From positions 1 through 40,854 of the forward strand of contig CAYYTE010000006.1 in NCBI GenBank assembly GCA_964474685.1: 40,854 nucleotides of DNA, in the 5' to 3' direction. The position numbers and the translations under genes are program-made. Positions 16,425 to 29,200 of this stretch are shown piece after piece (position 1 is the first letter of the stretch; each line of letters begins with the position of its first letter). Below the pieces are notes generated by a model that did no database searches, was not told the DNA's origin, and saw nothing but the letters and a program-made list of their open reading frames with translations. This stretch comes from UBA1737 sp964474685. GTDB taxonomy: Bacteria; Bacillota_I; Bacilli_A; ML615J-28; CAG-313.

Positions 16425-19400
16425 ATGTCAATTGGAGAAATTTGTTCAATATTAAAATATGTATTTTTAGGATTAGATTGCCTTGTCCTATTATTTCTTA
16501 TTATATATAGTCTTATAGGACTAAAGAACGGAGTATGGAAGTCACTCGCATCACTTGCGGCGCTAGCTATTCCTCTAGTTATTATGTTATTTTGTTTAAA
16601 TCCTATAACAAACTGGGTTTTATCGTTGGATATTTCTGGTATATTAAAGAATTTTAATCTCCCATTAAAAGGGAACTCCGTGTCAGAGATACTTACAAAT
16701 TTAATTGCTATGAAATTATATGATGGAAATTCCACATTAGTTGAATCTTCTAGAGTACTTACTCTTTGTGAGGGGGTAGCCGGATTTGTAGTAAAGCAAT
16801 TTATATACTCTATATGGATTACTCTTACATTTGTAATTGTTTATCCTATTAATAAATTTATCATAAAAAAGATTTTCTTTAGGAAAAAACCTTTGCAAGA
16901 AGGTGAGAAGAAAGAAAAGCCGAGCGTTTTATCAAGATTTCTTGGAATGGGCACGAGTTTAGCAAAAAGTATTTTATTGTTTATTTTATTTGTTCTCCCG
17001 ATTTATGGAACTTTTTCTTTAACAAGCGATGTAATTGATACTGTAAGTCGCTCACTTGCAACAGAAGATTCAGTTAAACTAAACGTTAAGAAGTCTAGTT
17101 CGATTTTCACAAATCTTACAGGTACAGATAAATTGGTTGAAACATCAAATTCTCAACAAATATTAGGATTCTCATTGGCGGAATGGGGAAATCTAAAATC
17201 AACGATTGACAATTCATTTTTAGAAAATAATTTCTTTTCAAAAACTAGAAGTAAAAATACGAATCTAACGATTGATGCTTCCTATCTACAAGTATTTGCT
17301 ACCATTGACACAAAAGATGGCAAGTTAAATATTATTAAGGAATATGGGAAAGCAAAACCGATTGTTCCATTAATTTATAAGGTTGTTGATAAAATAAGTC
17401 AAAAGGACTTTAACTTTAATCAACTTACAACTGAAGATATCGATGCAATCAATAGCTTTTTGCTAGACTCTTCAATTCTTCAAATTATATTCCCGGCTTT
17501 GATGGAATATGGTGCATATTATATGGACAAGACGTATGGAGAAAATTCCCCACTTAAACCAGATATGATGCAAGATGTTGATTGGAAAACCGAGATTCCT
17601 GCACTTACTAATTCAATTATTTCAATATTAACTGAAGCCCAAGCTTTAGGAGTTGATGTTGAGAATCCCCAAGATATTTTAAATAATAAAAATATTGCTA
17701 CTTCCTTTAAAAACATTGTTTCGTCTTTATTGTCTTCAACAATAATCAAAACATATCTATTACCTGTTGTTATAGATAAGGCGATAACTAATCTTTCTAG
17801 TCAATATGAAAGTTTAAAATCCATTACAGATTTATTAAATGCTCCGAAGATTATGTCTATTCTTGAAAATAACTCAGATGATGCTGTTGATATTGCTCAG
17901 ACACTTTATAAATACATATCAATATATAAATCTGGTACTGAAAAAATCGATTGGCAATCAGATGTGCTAGCGACCGATATTAATAATGTTCTTTCCAAAT
18001 TCTTTGCTTTTGATATTATTAAAACTCATGAAAAAGAGTGGGTGGAAGCACTATTGAAATTAAAAGATTTGAGTGAGTATGTGGATTACACGAAACTATT
18101 CACAGGACTTGATTCGGTAGAATGGGAAACGGAAGTTTCGAAATTGATAAGTTGTTTGCAAGACTTTGTAAAAGTCATTCCAAATGATGGAAAAATAACC
18201 CTTGATGCTATTTTAAGTGATGAAACAAAGTTCAATAAATTAATTACTGATTTTTCCAATTCGAAATTATTAAAAGTAACTCTTCAATCTTCTTTTGATA
18301 AGCTGATTACAAAAGCAACTTCCTCTATTCCAGAAGATTTAAGACCACTTGTCGAATCGTTGAATCTTTCTAAGTTTGAGACTTTGGATGATACACAGTT
18401 TCAGAATGAATTAAGTAATTTGTCCTCACTCGTATTTAACATCAAGAAATTACTAGACCCAGTTACAAATGAAATTGTGATTGAAGGACATACAAAAGAA
18501 ATTGAAACGGTATTAACAGAACTTTTTAGTTTAAATATAGTAATGGGCTCAGAAACTAATTTAATTAATCAATTATTAAACAAAGTTGATGAAAGCATAG
18601 TATTTACAGATGAAGAATTAACAGGAGTAAACTTTGTTAATGAGGCACCGTTGCTTTCTAAATTAATTGTAGATGGTTACGCTATATTTAAAAATGGTTT
18701 AACAGATGCGAATGAATTACTTACAAAATATTACTCGGATATGCAGTCTCTAGTTACTACTTCATCCGAATCTAGTTTCTTACAACAAGTTGTAAAAAAG
18801 ATTTTAACTCATTATGGCAAAAATCTAGTAGAAACAAATAATGATTTAAAAGCAATTGTTAATTTTGATAATATAAACAATGTATCAAAAGCCAATTATA
18901 AGGCGGAGATGCTAAATCTATTGACTATATTAAAACAAGCAAGTACTTTAGGTATTCTAAGTGGAACCTTTGATTTATCAAATTCAAAAGGTTTAGGCGA
19001 TTTTGTTAAATCGAGTGTTAATTGCTTACTAATTAAACCAAATCAGGGAGTATTCGTAAAATACATCTTTGATAAAGCTGGTATGAACTCATATTTAGGT
19101 ACTTTGGGAATCACTCTAAGTTATGAGGTTGCGGACTGGTCAAAAGAAGCTGAAGCTTTAGGCAATGTGGTAGAATCTCTCAATACAATTACTAATCATA
19201 CCTTCGATTTCTCACTTGTTATTGATAATCTTATGAACAATACAGAAGTAGTGGGATTAGGCGAATTACTCACCGCTTGGGATAAATCAAGCATCCTTTC
19301 TCCTATTCTATTTACTGTGCTTAAAAAAGGATTAAGCAGTGCAACTACTGGTTACTCAGTTACAATTGCATTTAGTGAAACTGAAAAAGCGAAGGTTCGA

Positions 19401-20003
19401 TCCAATTCTTGGAGTGTTGAGGCAACTGCTATCACAAGTGTATTAAGTAAAGCTAAAACGCTCATTGATTCAGTAAATGAAAATATAACATCAATCGATG
19501 AAGCACAGGTAGTTCTATTGATGGAATCCGCTTCGAAAGGTCTTATTGCAACGAAGGCTTTAGATAACTTATTAAAACAAATGTTGGGGGATAGTTATAC
19601 ATTAGATTTGTCTACTCAAGAAAAAATGGGTGATGATGCAAATCAAAATTTAGTTAAAAATTTGATTTCTGCGGCAAAAGCAGCTTATGAGATATCGAAT
19701 TCTACCTTTGATTTAACAAGTAAATCTTCTACAGAAAACTTACTTTCTGCACTATCTTTCCTTGGAACTCAAAAAGAAGAAGAAGTAATGCCTATTTTAG
19801 ATAAAGTTGTAGATAATCAATCTGTATCTTTTTCGGATGTTTCTACAAGTGTTCCTTTACTACAAGAAGTTATTACTATTTATCAAGCAAGTGATCATCA
19901 AAGTTCCTTTTCAACTAGTGATATACCCGCAACAACACTTGAAAAAATTGATGCAAACACCTTTGCTTCCGCATTAATTAATCTACTAAAAATATATAAA
20001 TAA
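16425..20003 (+). CDS. CvpA-like membrane domain fused to a helical repeat array (1,192 aa)
   Basis: Function unknown. Four membrane helices lie at about residues 12-33, 40-60, 122-146 and 178-199. The segment after helix 1 (GLKNGVWKSLASL) fits the G-x-x-x-G pattern of CvpA (colicin V production) proteins. Positive loops (LKNGVWK; KKIFFRKK to KKEKP) are cytoplasmic by the positive-inside rule, which puts the remaining 990 residues outside. That part is helical, Leu/Ser/Asp/Asn/Lys-rich, with few Cys, and repeats a W-x-x-E helix: VDWKTEI, IDWQSDV, VEWETEV, ADWSKEA, NSWSVEA (Trp codons 17583, 17952, 18123, 19137, 19410). The same layout and motif occur in the giant protein downstream, so the two are paralogues. 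An ordinary CvpA is only about 160-200 aa. The gene has its own terminator. Confidence 0.85.
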   Translation: MSIGEICSILKYVFLGLDCLVLLFLIIYSLIGLKNGVWKSLASLAALAIPLVIMLFCLNPITNWVLSLDISGILKNFNLPLKGNSVSEILTNLIAMKLYDGNSTLVESSRVLTLCEGVAGFVVKQFIYSIWITLTFVIVYPINKFIIKKIFFRKKPLQEGEKKEKPSVLSRFLGMGTSLAKSILLFILFVLPIYGTFSLTSDVIDTVSRSLATEDSVKLNVKKSSSIFTNLTGTDKLVETSNSQQILGFSLAEWGNLKSTIDNSFLENNFFSKTRSKNTNLTIDASYLQVFATIDTKDGKLNIIKEYGKAKPIVPLIYKVVDKISQKDFNFNQLTTEDIDAINSFLLDSSILQIIFPALMEYGAYYMDKTYGENSPLKPDMMQDVDWKTEIPALTNSIISILTEAQALGVDVENPQDILNNKNIATSFKNIVSSLLSSTIIKTYLLPVVIDKAITNLSSQYESLKSITDLLNAPKIMSILENNSDDAVDIAQTLYKYISIYKSGTEKIDWQSDVLATDINNVLSKFFAFDIIKTHEKEWVEALLKLKDLSEYVDYTKLFTGLDSVEWETEVSKLISCLQDFVKVIPNDGKITLDAILSDETKFNKLITDFSNSKLLKVTLQSSFDKLITKATSSIPEDLRPLVESLNLSKFETLDDTQFQNELSNLSSLVFNIKKLLDPVTNEIVIEGHTKEIETVLTELFSLNIVMGSETNLINQLLNKVDESIVFTDEELTGVNFVNEAPLLSKLIVDGYAIFKNGLTDANELLTKYYSDMQSLVTTSSESSFLQQVVKKILTHYGKNLVETNNDLKAIVNFDNINNVSKANYKAEMLNLLTILKQASTLGILSGTFDLSNSKGLGDFVKSSVNCLLIKPNQGVFVKYIFDKAGMNSYLGTLGITLSYEVADWSKEAEALGNVVESLNTITNHTFDFSLVIDNLMNNTEVVGLGELLTAWDKSSILSPILFTVLKKGLSSATTGYSVTIAFSETEKAKVRSNSWSVEATAITSVLSKAKTLIDSVNENITSIDEAQVVLLMESASKGLIATKALDNLLKQMLGDSYTLDLSTQEKMGDDANQNLVKNLISAAKAAYEISNSTFDLTSKSSTENLLSALSFLGTQKEEEVMPILDKVVDNQSVSFSDVSTSVPLLQEVITIYQASDHQSSFSTSDIPATTLEKIDANTFASALINLLKIYK

Positions 20004-20015
20004 GTAAAAAATAAT

Positions 20016-20045
20016 AAAAGAGAAACAATTTGTTTCTCTTTTTGC
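20016..20045 (+). terminator. Terminator of the 1,192-aa protein gene
   Basis: AAAAGAGAAACA (20016-20027) pairs with TGTTTCTCTTTT (20031-20042), 3-base loop, then Ts. Confidence 0.88.
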
Positions 20046-20109
20046 TTTACTATTATTTCCTAGTGTATTCCTCAAGCGTTTCCATTTTTTTAAAATGATT
20101 ATAAAAGGC

Positions 20110-20138
20110 TTTCACTAATTTTGGTATAAATAGTGAAA
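20110..20138. repeat. Inverted repeat upstream of the giant gene
   Basis: TTTCACTA (20110-20117) and TAGTGAAA (20131-20138), perfect 8-base arms with a 13-base spacer containing GGTATAAA. It could be an operator or a weak hairpin; it has no T run after it. Confidence 0.45.
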
Positions 20139-20163
20139 AATATAAGTAAAAAAGAGTTTTTTT

Positions 20164-20177
20164 AAGTAAACTTACTT
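20164..20177. promoter_or_regulatory. Possible operator overlapping the -35 of the giant gene
   Basis: Palindrome AAGTAA-AC-TTACTT (20164-20177); its last 2 bases are the first 2 of the -35 TTGCAA. The placement would suit a repressor or activator; no regulator is identified. Confidence 0.35.
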
Positions 20178-20204
20178 GCAAAAAAAACAATTATTTGATA
20201 AAAT
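20176..20204 (+). promoter_or_regulatory. Promoter of the giant surface protein gene
   Basis: -35 TTGCAA (20176-20181), 17-base spacer, extended -10 TGaTAAAAT (20196-20204). The ribosome site AGAGGTGA is at 20227-20234. Confidence 0.7.
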
Positions 20205-20239
20205 AAGAAAGTAAAGTCATAACAAAAGAGGTGAATGTG

Positions 20240-23200
20240 ATGGATTTTAATCTAATTTTATTAGTAGCAGGTTTGGGATTACTGTTTCTAATAATTTTGT
20301 GTGCACTTTGGGGCTTTTTAGGCGGCCTAAAAAGAGAACTCAGGTGTATCGCAGTTCTTCTCGTTTTGCTAGTACTTGCTTGGCTTATCTTTGGTGATCC
20401 AAAGATGATTTTAAACATGAAGGGTTCCCTTGTTACAACAATAAGTGGAATGCTTAATGTTACTCCTCAAGCAGGCTCATCACTTTGGGATGTAATTCTT
20501 GTCTTTGGACAAGGTATTATTCCTAATGGTGCTGAAATACTAGTTGAAGGGACAGAAACTTATACTCTCTTTTTCGAAGTCGTATCGGGGCTCCTTCGTT
20601 TTGTAGGACTTGCTTCTGCAACGATAGCAACATTTGTAATTGCACTGATTGTCAGGCTGATTACTCATATTGTTGAGTTGATTATACGTTCTAATCGAAA
20701 AAAGAAAAAAGCAGCGGAACCAGCTACGCAAGAAGTGGCAGAGACTTCGAAACAAGCTGATAGTTCGGTACTTATTTCAGAGGGAAAAGGTGGCATGGCG
20801 GATAGTGTTGTTTCGATTAAGAAACAAGATGTTCCAGAACGCATCAAAGGCAAACAACGTTGGTGGGGAGCTCTTGCTTCTTCACTAAAGGGTGCTTTTG
20901 TAGTAGTTTTATTAATGGCTCCTATTTCTGGAATTTGTTCTGTTTTAAGTGAAATTTCCCCAGCTTCAAGAGCAGCAATCTCGGATGCAATTGAAGGAAG
21001 TGGAGAAAATCGTAACCAAGGCAATCAACAAATGGCAACATCGAATTCAAATGGATTTAGCATGGATGTTATTTGGAACTTTGTAGATAGTTACGAATCG
21101 AGCGCACTTGGAAAAACAATTGATTGCTCTAAATATTTCTTCAAGAAATCATTTAGTCAAATGTTCTTTAACAGTGCATTAAAAATCGAAACAAAGAATG
21201 ATAACATTGTTGTTTCCGATGAGTTAAAAGTATTTATTGATGCTATCAATAAACTTGAAGGTAACTTTGATTATAAAAACTTAACCACTGCTCAATTGAA
21301 TGGTGCGTTAGATGCATTAAAATCATCTAAGTTATTAGTTGAAGTATTCCCAGTTGCAATTGAAGTTGCGGATAGTATTGATAAAGTTGAGTCAGTTTTA
21401 GTTGAAAGTGATTCTGAAAATGACTTTTTACGTCTTCGTTACAACGATTGGGCAACAGACTTACCTATTATTCTTGATGCGGTAAAGTATTGTTACCAAT
21501 TAAATTTATTCGATAAAGATTTTAATTATTTAACAATGGATCCAACCATTTTAAAACAAATTACTAATCTTTTAACGGATACATCCTTTGTTAATCAAGT
21601 TCTCCCTATTGCAATTCAAGCAGGAGTTCATTTACCACAAGTAGAAGAACTAGTAGGAAAACTTGAAAAGAATCCGGATGTTACAGGAATTGAATGGAAA
21701 AAAGAATTAGCAACTCTTGTTGATTGTTACCAATCATTCCAAGAACTTGGAATTACAAGTTTATCAGGGTTTGATTTTAAGGCGTTCTTAAAAGAACAAC
21801 TAGCTACAGATGAATCTGTTGATAAGTTAGTTAAAGTATTAAACAAAGCAACAGATTTAAAACTTCTTAATCAAGTGGTTTTGCCTCTCGGAGTTCAATT
21901 TGGTTTGAAAAACGATGCAATAAGCAAACAATTAGAAGCAGCTAATCAAATTGATACATTTAAACAATTAAAAACAATTGACCTTTCCGGTGATTTAAAG
22001 AAATGTTTAAATGTTGCAAAAGAATTATTAAAATTAGTTGATGTTGAATCAATTTTAAATGGAGCGTCAATTACTGATGCTATTGATTTATTCAAACTTG
22101 ATGAATCAACTTTAAGAAAGGTTGCAAATGCCTTAGGCACAACAACTTTCCTTCCTAAACTTGCTACAATTGGAGCAAACGTAGGACTTTTATCTACCTC
22201 AAAAATTGGTATTACCGTAAATGACCTTGATTTAAGTAATTATGATTGGGTTGTTGAACTCAACAAAATAGTGGACATCTATGTAGAATTCAAAAAATTA
22301 GGCTTTACATCTATAAAAGATATTCAAGATTTAACTGGTTCTAAAGAAGTGGCGTTACCACTCATCAATGATTTATTCAATGATGAAACAAAGTATGCTG
22401 CTTTACAAAACATTGTAAATTACTTAGCAGAGACTCAAACATTTAGTGGTAATGCGGGAAAAATTCTTGCAAATTATCTTGAAAATTTCTTGAAATCAAA
22501 AGATATGCAGATATCTGATTTCGGACAAGGCGTTGATTTTACCGCAATTACTTCTGAAGAATGGAAAGAAGATTTAAATGCAGTATTAGATTCAGCAAAA
22601 CTTGCTGCAGGAATTAATGCATTCGAAATGATTTTCTCAATTGGCAATATTGCAAATGTTGATATTTCATCGGCAAAAGCAACTTCAAGTATGAAGGCCA
22701 TTGTAAGTCATTTATTAACATTAAACTTATTAGGAAATGATGAAACTAAATCAACTTATGCTCTTGCTGGATTAACTGTTTTTGGTTTCTTAACAAAAGA
22801 CAACTTGATTGATTTATCAAATGTTATATGGGACAATGAAGTAACTACTATCAATAGTATTATTGATTTGTACCTACAAATGACAGGTTGTGAAGGCTTT
22901 GATGTATTACATTTAGGTGATAATTACGAAGCTTTACTTGAAAACGATGTATTCTTAGACTTAGTAGTAGATGCTCTTGATCGATTAGTTGATTCTAATT
23001 TAACTCTAGATTTACTTCCTACGATTATTGATAAATATGTTTTACCAAAACTTGATGAAGTAGATGATGATAACATTGGAAAAGATGTTATTGACAACTT
23101 AACATCTGAAGAAATGATTAAAGAAGTATCTAAATTAATTGATGCTGTTAAAGCTGCAGTTCGTTTAGGAGTTCTTAAGTTTGCTTCTTCCAAAGATATT

Positions 23201-26200
23201 CGTTCTATTGACTTAAAAAATACTGAGGATATGCAATTAATCGTTGAAACTATTTTCGACTCTAAGTTCATTAAGAACCATGAGGGCAAGATTATTCGTA
23301 TTATTCTTAGATTAACAAACTTATTACAATTAGAACGTGGTGCATTAGAAGGAATTGATTATTCAAATGAAAAAGAAATTCTTGTATCATTCATTCAACA
23401 ATTGTCACCTGTACTAAAGAGTGAAGATTTAACACTTATTGATGAAAACGGTCAGTTCTATTTTGATAAAGAGTTCTTTGCTAACAATGACAATTCAAAT
23501 ATGGTTATTGGTGCATTAGAGACTTTACTTGGAAAATATCAAGATGAAACTACAAAGGGATCTAATTTAGTTCCTGCTCTTCTTCCTGAAATATTAAAAG
23601 AATATGTTACTTTGGATAAATTCCCGATTGATACATTAGAAGGTCAAGTTGCATTACTTTTATTTATTGAGTTAAATCCTTATGAAATGACGGGTGAAGC
23701 TCTTGCTGATGATATAACTTCTATTGTTTATATTGCTAAACAAGCAGTTGCTATGGGTGGTTTAAAGTATCTAGCTGATGAGAATGTTGATTTATATGAA
23801 GATATTGATGAATTAAATTTAATCATAGACGCATTTAGTGGATTAAATGTTATTCAAGGTCATTCTGAGTATGTATTTGCGGTACTTGTTGGTTACATTA
23901 GTGCAAAGTTTGGTATTGAATTTTCGGTTGATCCAACAGAAATGAAAGTCGATTGGGCAAAAGATAAAGACAATATTAAAAAGGTATTAAATGATATAAT
24001 TATACTTCTTCATGATAATAAATTATCAAAAGTTAAAGCAATTAAAGCGTTAATTACCTCAATAAAGTATACAAATAGCAACAATGATATTGAGAGTTTA
24101 AAAGGCATTATTGCACAATATATTACAAATGCAAATGTAACTCGTTTACTTGATATTGTAGATGAGGCTGTGAAAATTGAATGTCTTGATTCAGTAATTA
24201 TTGTTGCTGCTCAATTAGGAATTTACTACTTAAATGAGTACGGCATTAATTTATCCGAGTTACTAGGATACGTTGATGATAAAGAATTAATCGATGATGT
24301 TCATACTATTCTTGATACACTAAAGATGGTTGTTAATGAAACTGAAATTTTAAATTACTATCATCATAATTTTAGTGAACCAGATGCAATTCCATCTGAA
24401 GAAGTTATCTTAAAAATTGTTGATAACATTTGGAATTTAAATTTGATTCAAGGTAATCAAGCATACATTGTAAATCGTGTATTAAAATTCGTTTTATACA
24501 ACAGTAAAATATTAAGTGCTGAAGAATTATATCCTACACTTGTAGATTATGATAAAGAGTATGAAGTATTAAAACAATTAATCTCTTGGGCATATAAAGT
24601 ACTTGTTACAAACAATCTTACAAATGTTCAACAAATTTATCGTTTAATTAATGATACATGGTATACAAATTATGTTGATTTCATTAATGATGGGAACGGC
24701 TATTTAATTAGCGAATTACTTCCAATTTTAGCAAATTCTCAATTTGTTAAGAATGCATCTACGCAATTACTTTCTTATGGTGTTGAAAAACTTGCTTCAA
24801 CTGTTGATTTATCCTTCTTAAAAGATGTTACATCTGATGAATTAATGGAAGATATAAGAACACTTTCACCAATCATTAAAAAAGCAGTTGATTTTGGTGT
24901 AATGGATGTTATTACAGTTCAAAGACTTAATTCTATTGATACAAACTTATTAGGTGATATTGTTGAAGACTTACAAGGATTAAATCTTGTATCGAAACAC
25001 TTTGATAAATTACTTTCTGCTGGTTGCAAAGTTGGCTTTGAAAAAATTTCTCTATTGAAAGATTTCTCAGTTACAGATAGTGATTTTGCGGGAGTGGAAG
25101 CTTCAAAAGAACTTGGATTATTAGCCGAGTGTATTAGAGATTTAGGACCTATCTTAAGTCATTCAAACTTAATATCTTTAACGGATGTATTATTATTTGT
25201 TGAAAATAAGGACTTCTTAAATGGAGCATTCTTAGATGAAACAAATACAAATGCCTTAATTGGTATTGCTGAAAAATTACTTCAAAGTAAGATTATTATT
25301 CCTCTTGCTACACAACTTGTATCTCTTGGAATTGATATCTTAAATAATGCGGGTTATGATATTTCCTTTGTTGAAGGGAAATTAACTTCACAACAAGTAA
25401 TTGATGACTTATATACTCTACTTTATATGGCACGTCGTGCAGTAGATTTTGGTGTTCTTGATATGATTTTCTATCAAAAATCCAAAGAATTCGAAGCACT
25501 TCCATTAACAGATATTGTAGGAAAACTTGAAGAATTAAACATTTATACATTATGTAGAAATGGTTGGATTGATTTTGCTATTAAAGTACTCAATGAAAAG
25601 AAGAACTTAGGCCTTGAAGTTACAAGTGCTGATTTCGCTTCTGTAAATTGGGAGAATGATAATAAGTTATTACAACAATCTATTGAATTAATTGTTGAAT
25701 TCACAAGAGTATCTAGTCTTGATACATACGAGAGAGTATTAGAATTTGTAAAGAACAAAGAATATAACGATCGTAGTTTCTATGTTGAAAATAGAGCAAC
25801 AGCTGCTCTTGATGTAGTTGATTCTCTAGCTAACATTCAATTCGTTGGCGTTTTATTACCTACTGCTCTTACAAAAGGTGTTGATCTTGCTGTTAGTAAA
25901 GGCTTAGATATAAGCTTTGTTAAGGAATCCGCATCGGATAGTGCTCTTCTTGCATCGGATATTCATACAATTGTACGTATGGCTCGTTCTGCAATTAACT
26001 ATGGTGTGATTGATTTCGTTCAATGGGGCGATATGTCAATCTATAAAAAAGAAGATTTATTAGCGATTGTTAAAGAATTAAGAAATCTTAATTTATTAAC
26101 ATCTTGTGAAAAAGAATGGATGAGTTTTGCGACAAACTATGTATTAAAACTTGCTAAACTTACGAATGTTGTTGTTGCAACACCTAGTATGTTTGAATCT

Positions 26201-29200
26201 GTTGATTTTGCAAAGGATAATGTATTACTTCAAAGCGTTGTATCTCAAGTTATTGAGTTACTTGTTACTTCTGATTTATCTACTTATTCAAGCATTAAGT
26301 CATTTATTGATAATAAAGGTTACAATGACAAAGAATTCTTCAATCAATACAAAGTTAATCGTATGTTACATATTGTAGATACTGCAATTGATATTAATAC
26401 ATTAAATGTATTATCAACTGAGTTCTTCAATTGGGGTATTGATTTAGTAATTTCTAAATATCAAGCTACTATTGATTTCGTAAAAGAAGAAAACTTAACA
26501 GATGCTGAATTAGTTAGTGATGTTCATACTTTAGTTCGTATGGGTCTTTCTGCTGTTAATGCTGGTGTTGTTGATTACTATCAAACAAGTGATATGGAAT
26601 TAACATCAGATACTGCTACTTATATTAATGAAATTATTGCTGAAATAAACTCTTTAAACATCATTACTAAAGGTATGAATGATTGGATGGTTTATGCAAC
26701 AAACTTCGTTTCTAAGAACTTCTTGAAGTATTATGTTTATGCTACAGAAGATACTTATGAGGGCGTTGACTGGACTGCTGAAAATGCTAATTTCCAACTT
26801 ATTGTTACTAAATTAGTTCAAACTATTAATTCAATTGAATACAATTCAAGTAGTGTTGATTCTATAAAAGAATTATTAGCGTTTGTTCAAGATAGTCAAG
26901 CGTTAGCTAATTTAAATACTTATACTGAAACTGTTGCATTTAATGCTTTAGGTGCATTAGATTCCATTGGTGATATGCAAGTTGTTTCTGCAAATGCTAA
27001 GGGATTAATTAAGTATGGTGTTAAGTTTGCTAAAGATAAAGGTTATGATTTAACATTTATTAAAGATGAAAATTTAACTGGTGCTGAGTTATGTCAAGAT
27101 ATTCATAAGTTAGTTGAAATCGGTAGATTTGCAATAAGCTTTGGTGCCTTAGAACTTGCTCAAACAGGCAATATTGGGGAAATGAATTTTGCAGCATTAG
27201 ATTCTCTTGTTGCTTCTATTCAAAAGTTAAATATCGTTTCAAAAGATAATGCGGGATTCGCAACATTTATTGCTAATCTTGGTGTTACTAAGTTCTTCAA
27301 AGACGATAAAGTTTATACTGTAGAAGATTATCAAGGAATTGATTGGGCTTTGGAAAATCAATTACTTCGTGATGCTATTAGTGAAATTCATCAAGGACTA
27401 CTTATAAGAGGTATTACTTCTTTAAATGGCACAATTGATTACTTTAAATCATCTCTAACAAAAGAAAAGATTTCTAGTGAATTATTATCTTGGGTTGCTG
27501 ATATTTTAGAACCAATTGCAAATATAAAGAGTATTCAAGTTGGTTATCCTGTTCTCGCTCGTTATGGAATGAAGATTGCAACTGAAAAAGGTTATGAAGT
27601 ATCCTTCGTTCTTGATGGCTTAACAGATGAACAAATCTCTGTTGCATTATCTCAAGATTTATTAAGTTTAGTTGAGGTATTACGTGACGCAGCAACATTT
27701 GAAGTTGTTGAATTCGTATTCCAAGATGGCAGTTTGAATTATGATGAATGGGCTAAGTTAAATGATTTAGTTGACAGAGTACTTTCATTAAAGATTCTTG
27801 CTCATGATGATGCACAAAACAAGTTAATTGTATATGCTATGGAGAAGTTTGGAAATATTGACACAACAGGTGTTGATATGTCTGAGGTTAACTGGAAGCA
27901 AATTCGTGGAGGTCGTAAGACTGAAAATGAAATTGCAAGTATTCAATCTCTACTTTCTGAAGCAAAGACTTTCTTACAACGTCATAATTTAAATACTTTA
28001 CAAGAAATTAAATCATTTGATTACAAGTCACTTGTAAAAGTAGATGCTACTACAAACTTAGATTTAACTTCCATTGCTAATATCTTAGATATTCTTGCTG
28101 ATGATGCATTAGTAAGTGCGGTAGAATTTGCTGTTTCAAAGAAATTCTTTAGTGATCCTTCAATCGTTCGATTAGCTGGTTTACATGAGATTTATACAAG
28201 TTCTGATGAAATAACTTACGATTTACATTCTCTTGCAAATGCAATTCAAGCAGTTATTAACTTAGATGTTAACTCTTGGCTAAATGAGAAAGCATTGTAT
28301 CCATTTGATAAAGCAAAGGATTTATGCGATATCGTAAATAACATTCTTGGTTTATTCTACTTTAACAATGAAAACCGTATTCATACTTTATTAAGCATGA
28401 TTACAGTAGAAGGAACAAACTTAGGTGATTTAAATACTAAGAATATTAATTTAAAGATTGATGCTGCTAAATTATGTGAAATGATCCTTGATTTAACTTA
28501 TATTGCACAAGATAGTGGATTCCCTATTAAGAGCAGTGAAGACTTAAATCAAATTACAATTTCCTTTAGTTGGTTATTCAGTGCGAATATCTTCAACAAG
28601 TTATTAGATGCTATTCAAAGTTTGATGGAAACTACAACTTACAAAGAAACAGGCGGAGCAATTTTACTTTGTGTGATTCCTGTTCTTAAAGGAACTTTAC
28701 CTGAAATCTATGAAGCTCTTGATGTTGAAAATTTAACGGCTGAACAAATGGCAGATGACTTAAAGTCTCTACAAAATGCATTTGACGTTATTGTTGCATT
28801 GGATATTCCATCTGTAATCTCTAGTAAAAACTATGTTACAGAAGAAGTAAAGAAAGCAATTTTAGATGTTCTTACAAATGTAAAAGGCTTGAATTTATTA
28901 TCTGGTGATCGTTACGCAAATTTATTAAATGCAGTTTACAATAAGTTTGTAGCTGGTAAGACAATTTTAAATCATGAATTCTCTGAAGGCGATTTTGCAT
29001 TTAATGATATTATCTTTAGTGATGAGGTAACTTCTATTCAATCTATTGTTGAAAAGTGTTATCAAGTATTAAAGAATCTAAATGTCACAACAGAAGATGA
29101 TGTTCTTGCATTAAAAGATAAGGTGGCAAATTATACAAGTATCGTAGATACGCTTGCTACTGGAGATAACTTACAACAATTATTAAATATTGTTAATACA

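Noticed and set aside
16328..16735. Minus-strand open frame of 135 codons at the start of the 1,192-aa protein gene
   Set aside because: It overlaps the well-supported plus-strand gene, promoter and ribosome site, and has no start signals of its own.
20231..20239. GTG 20231 as start of the giant gene
   Set aside because: It lies inside the ribosome site AGAGGTGA; ATG 20240 has correct spacing.
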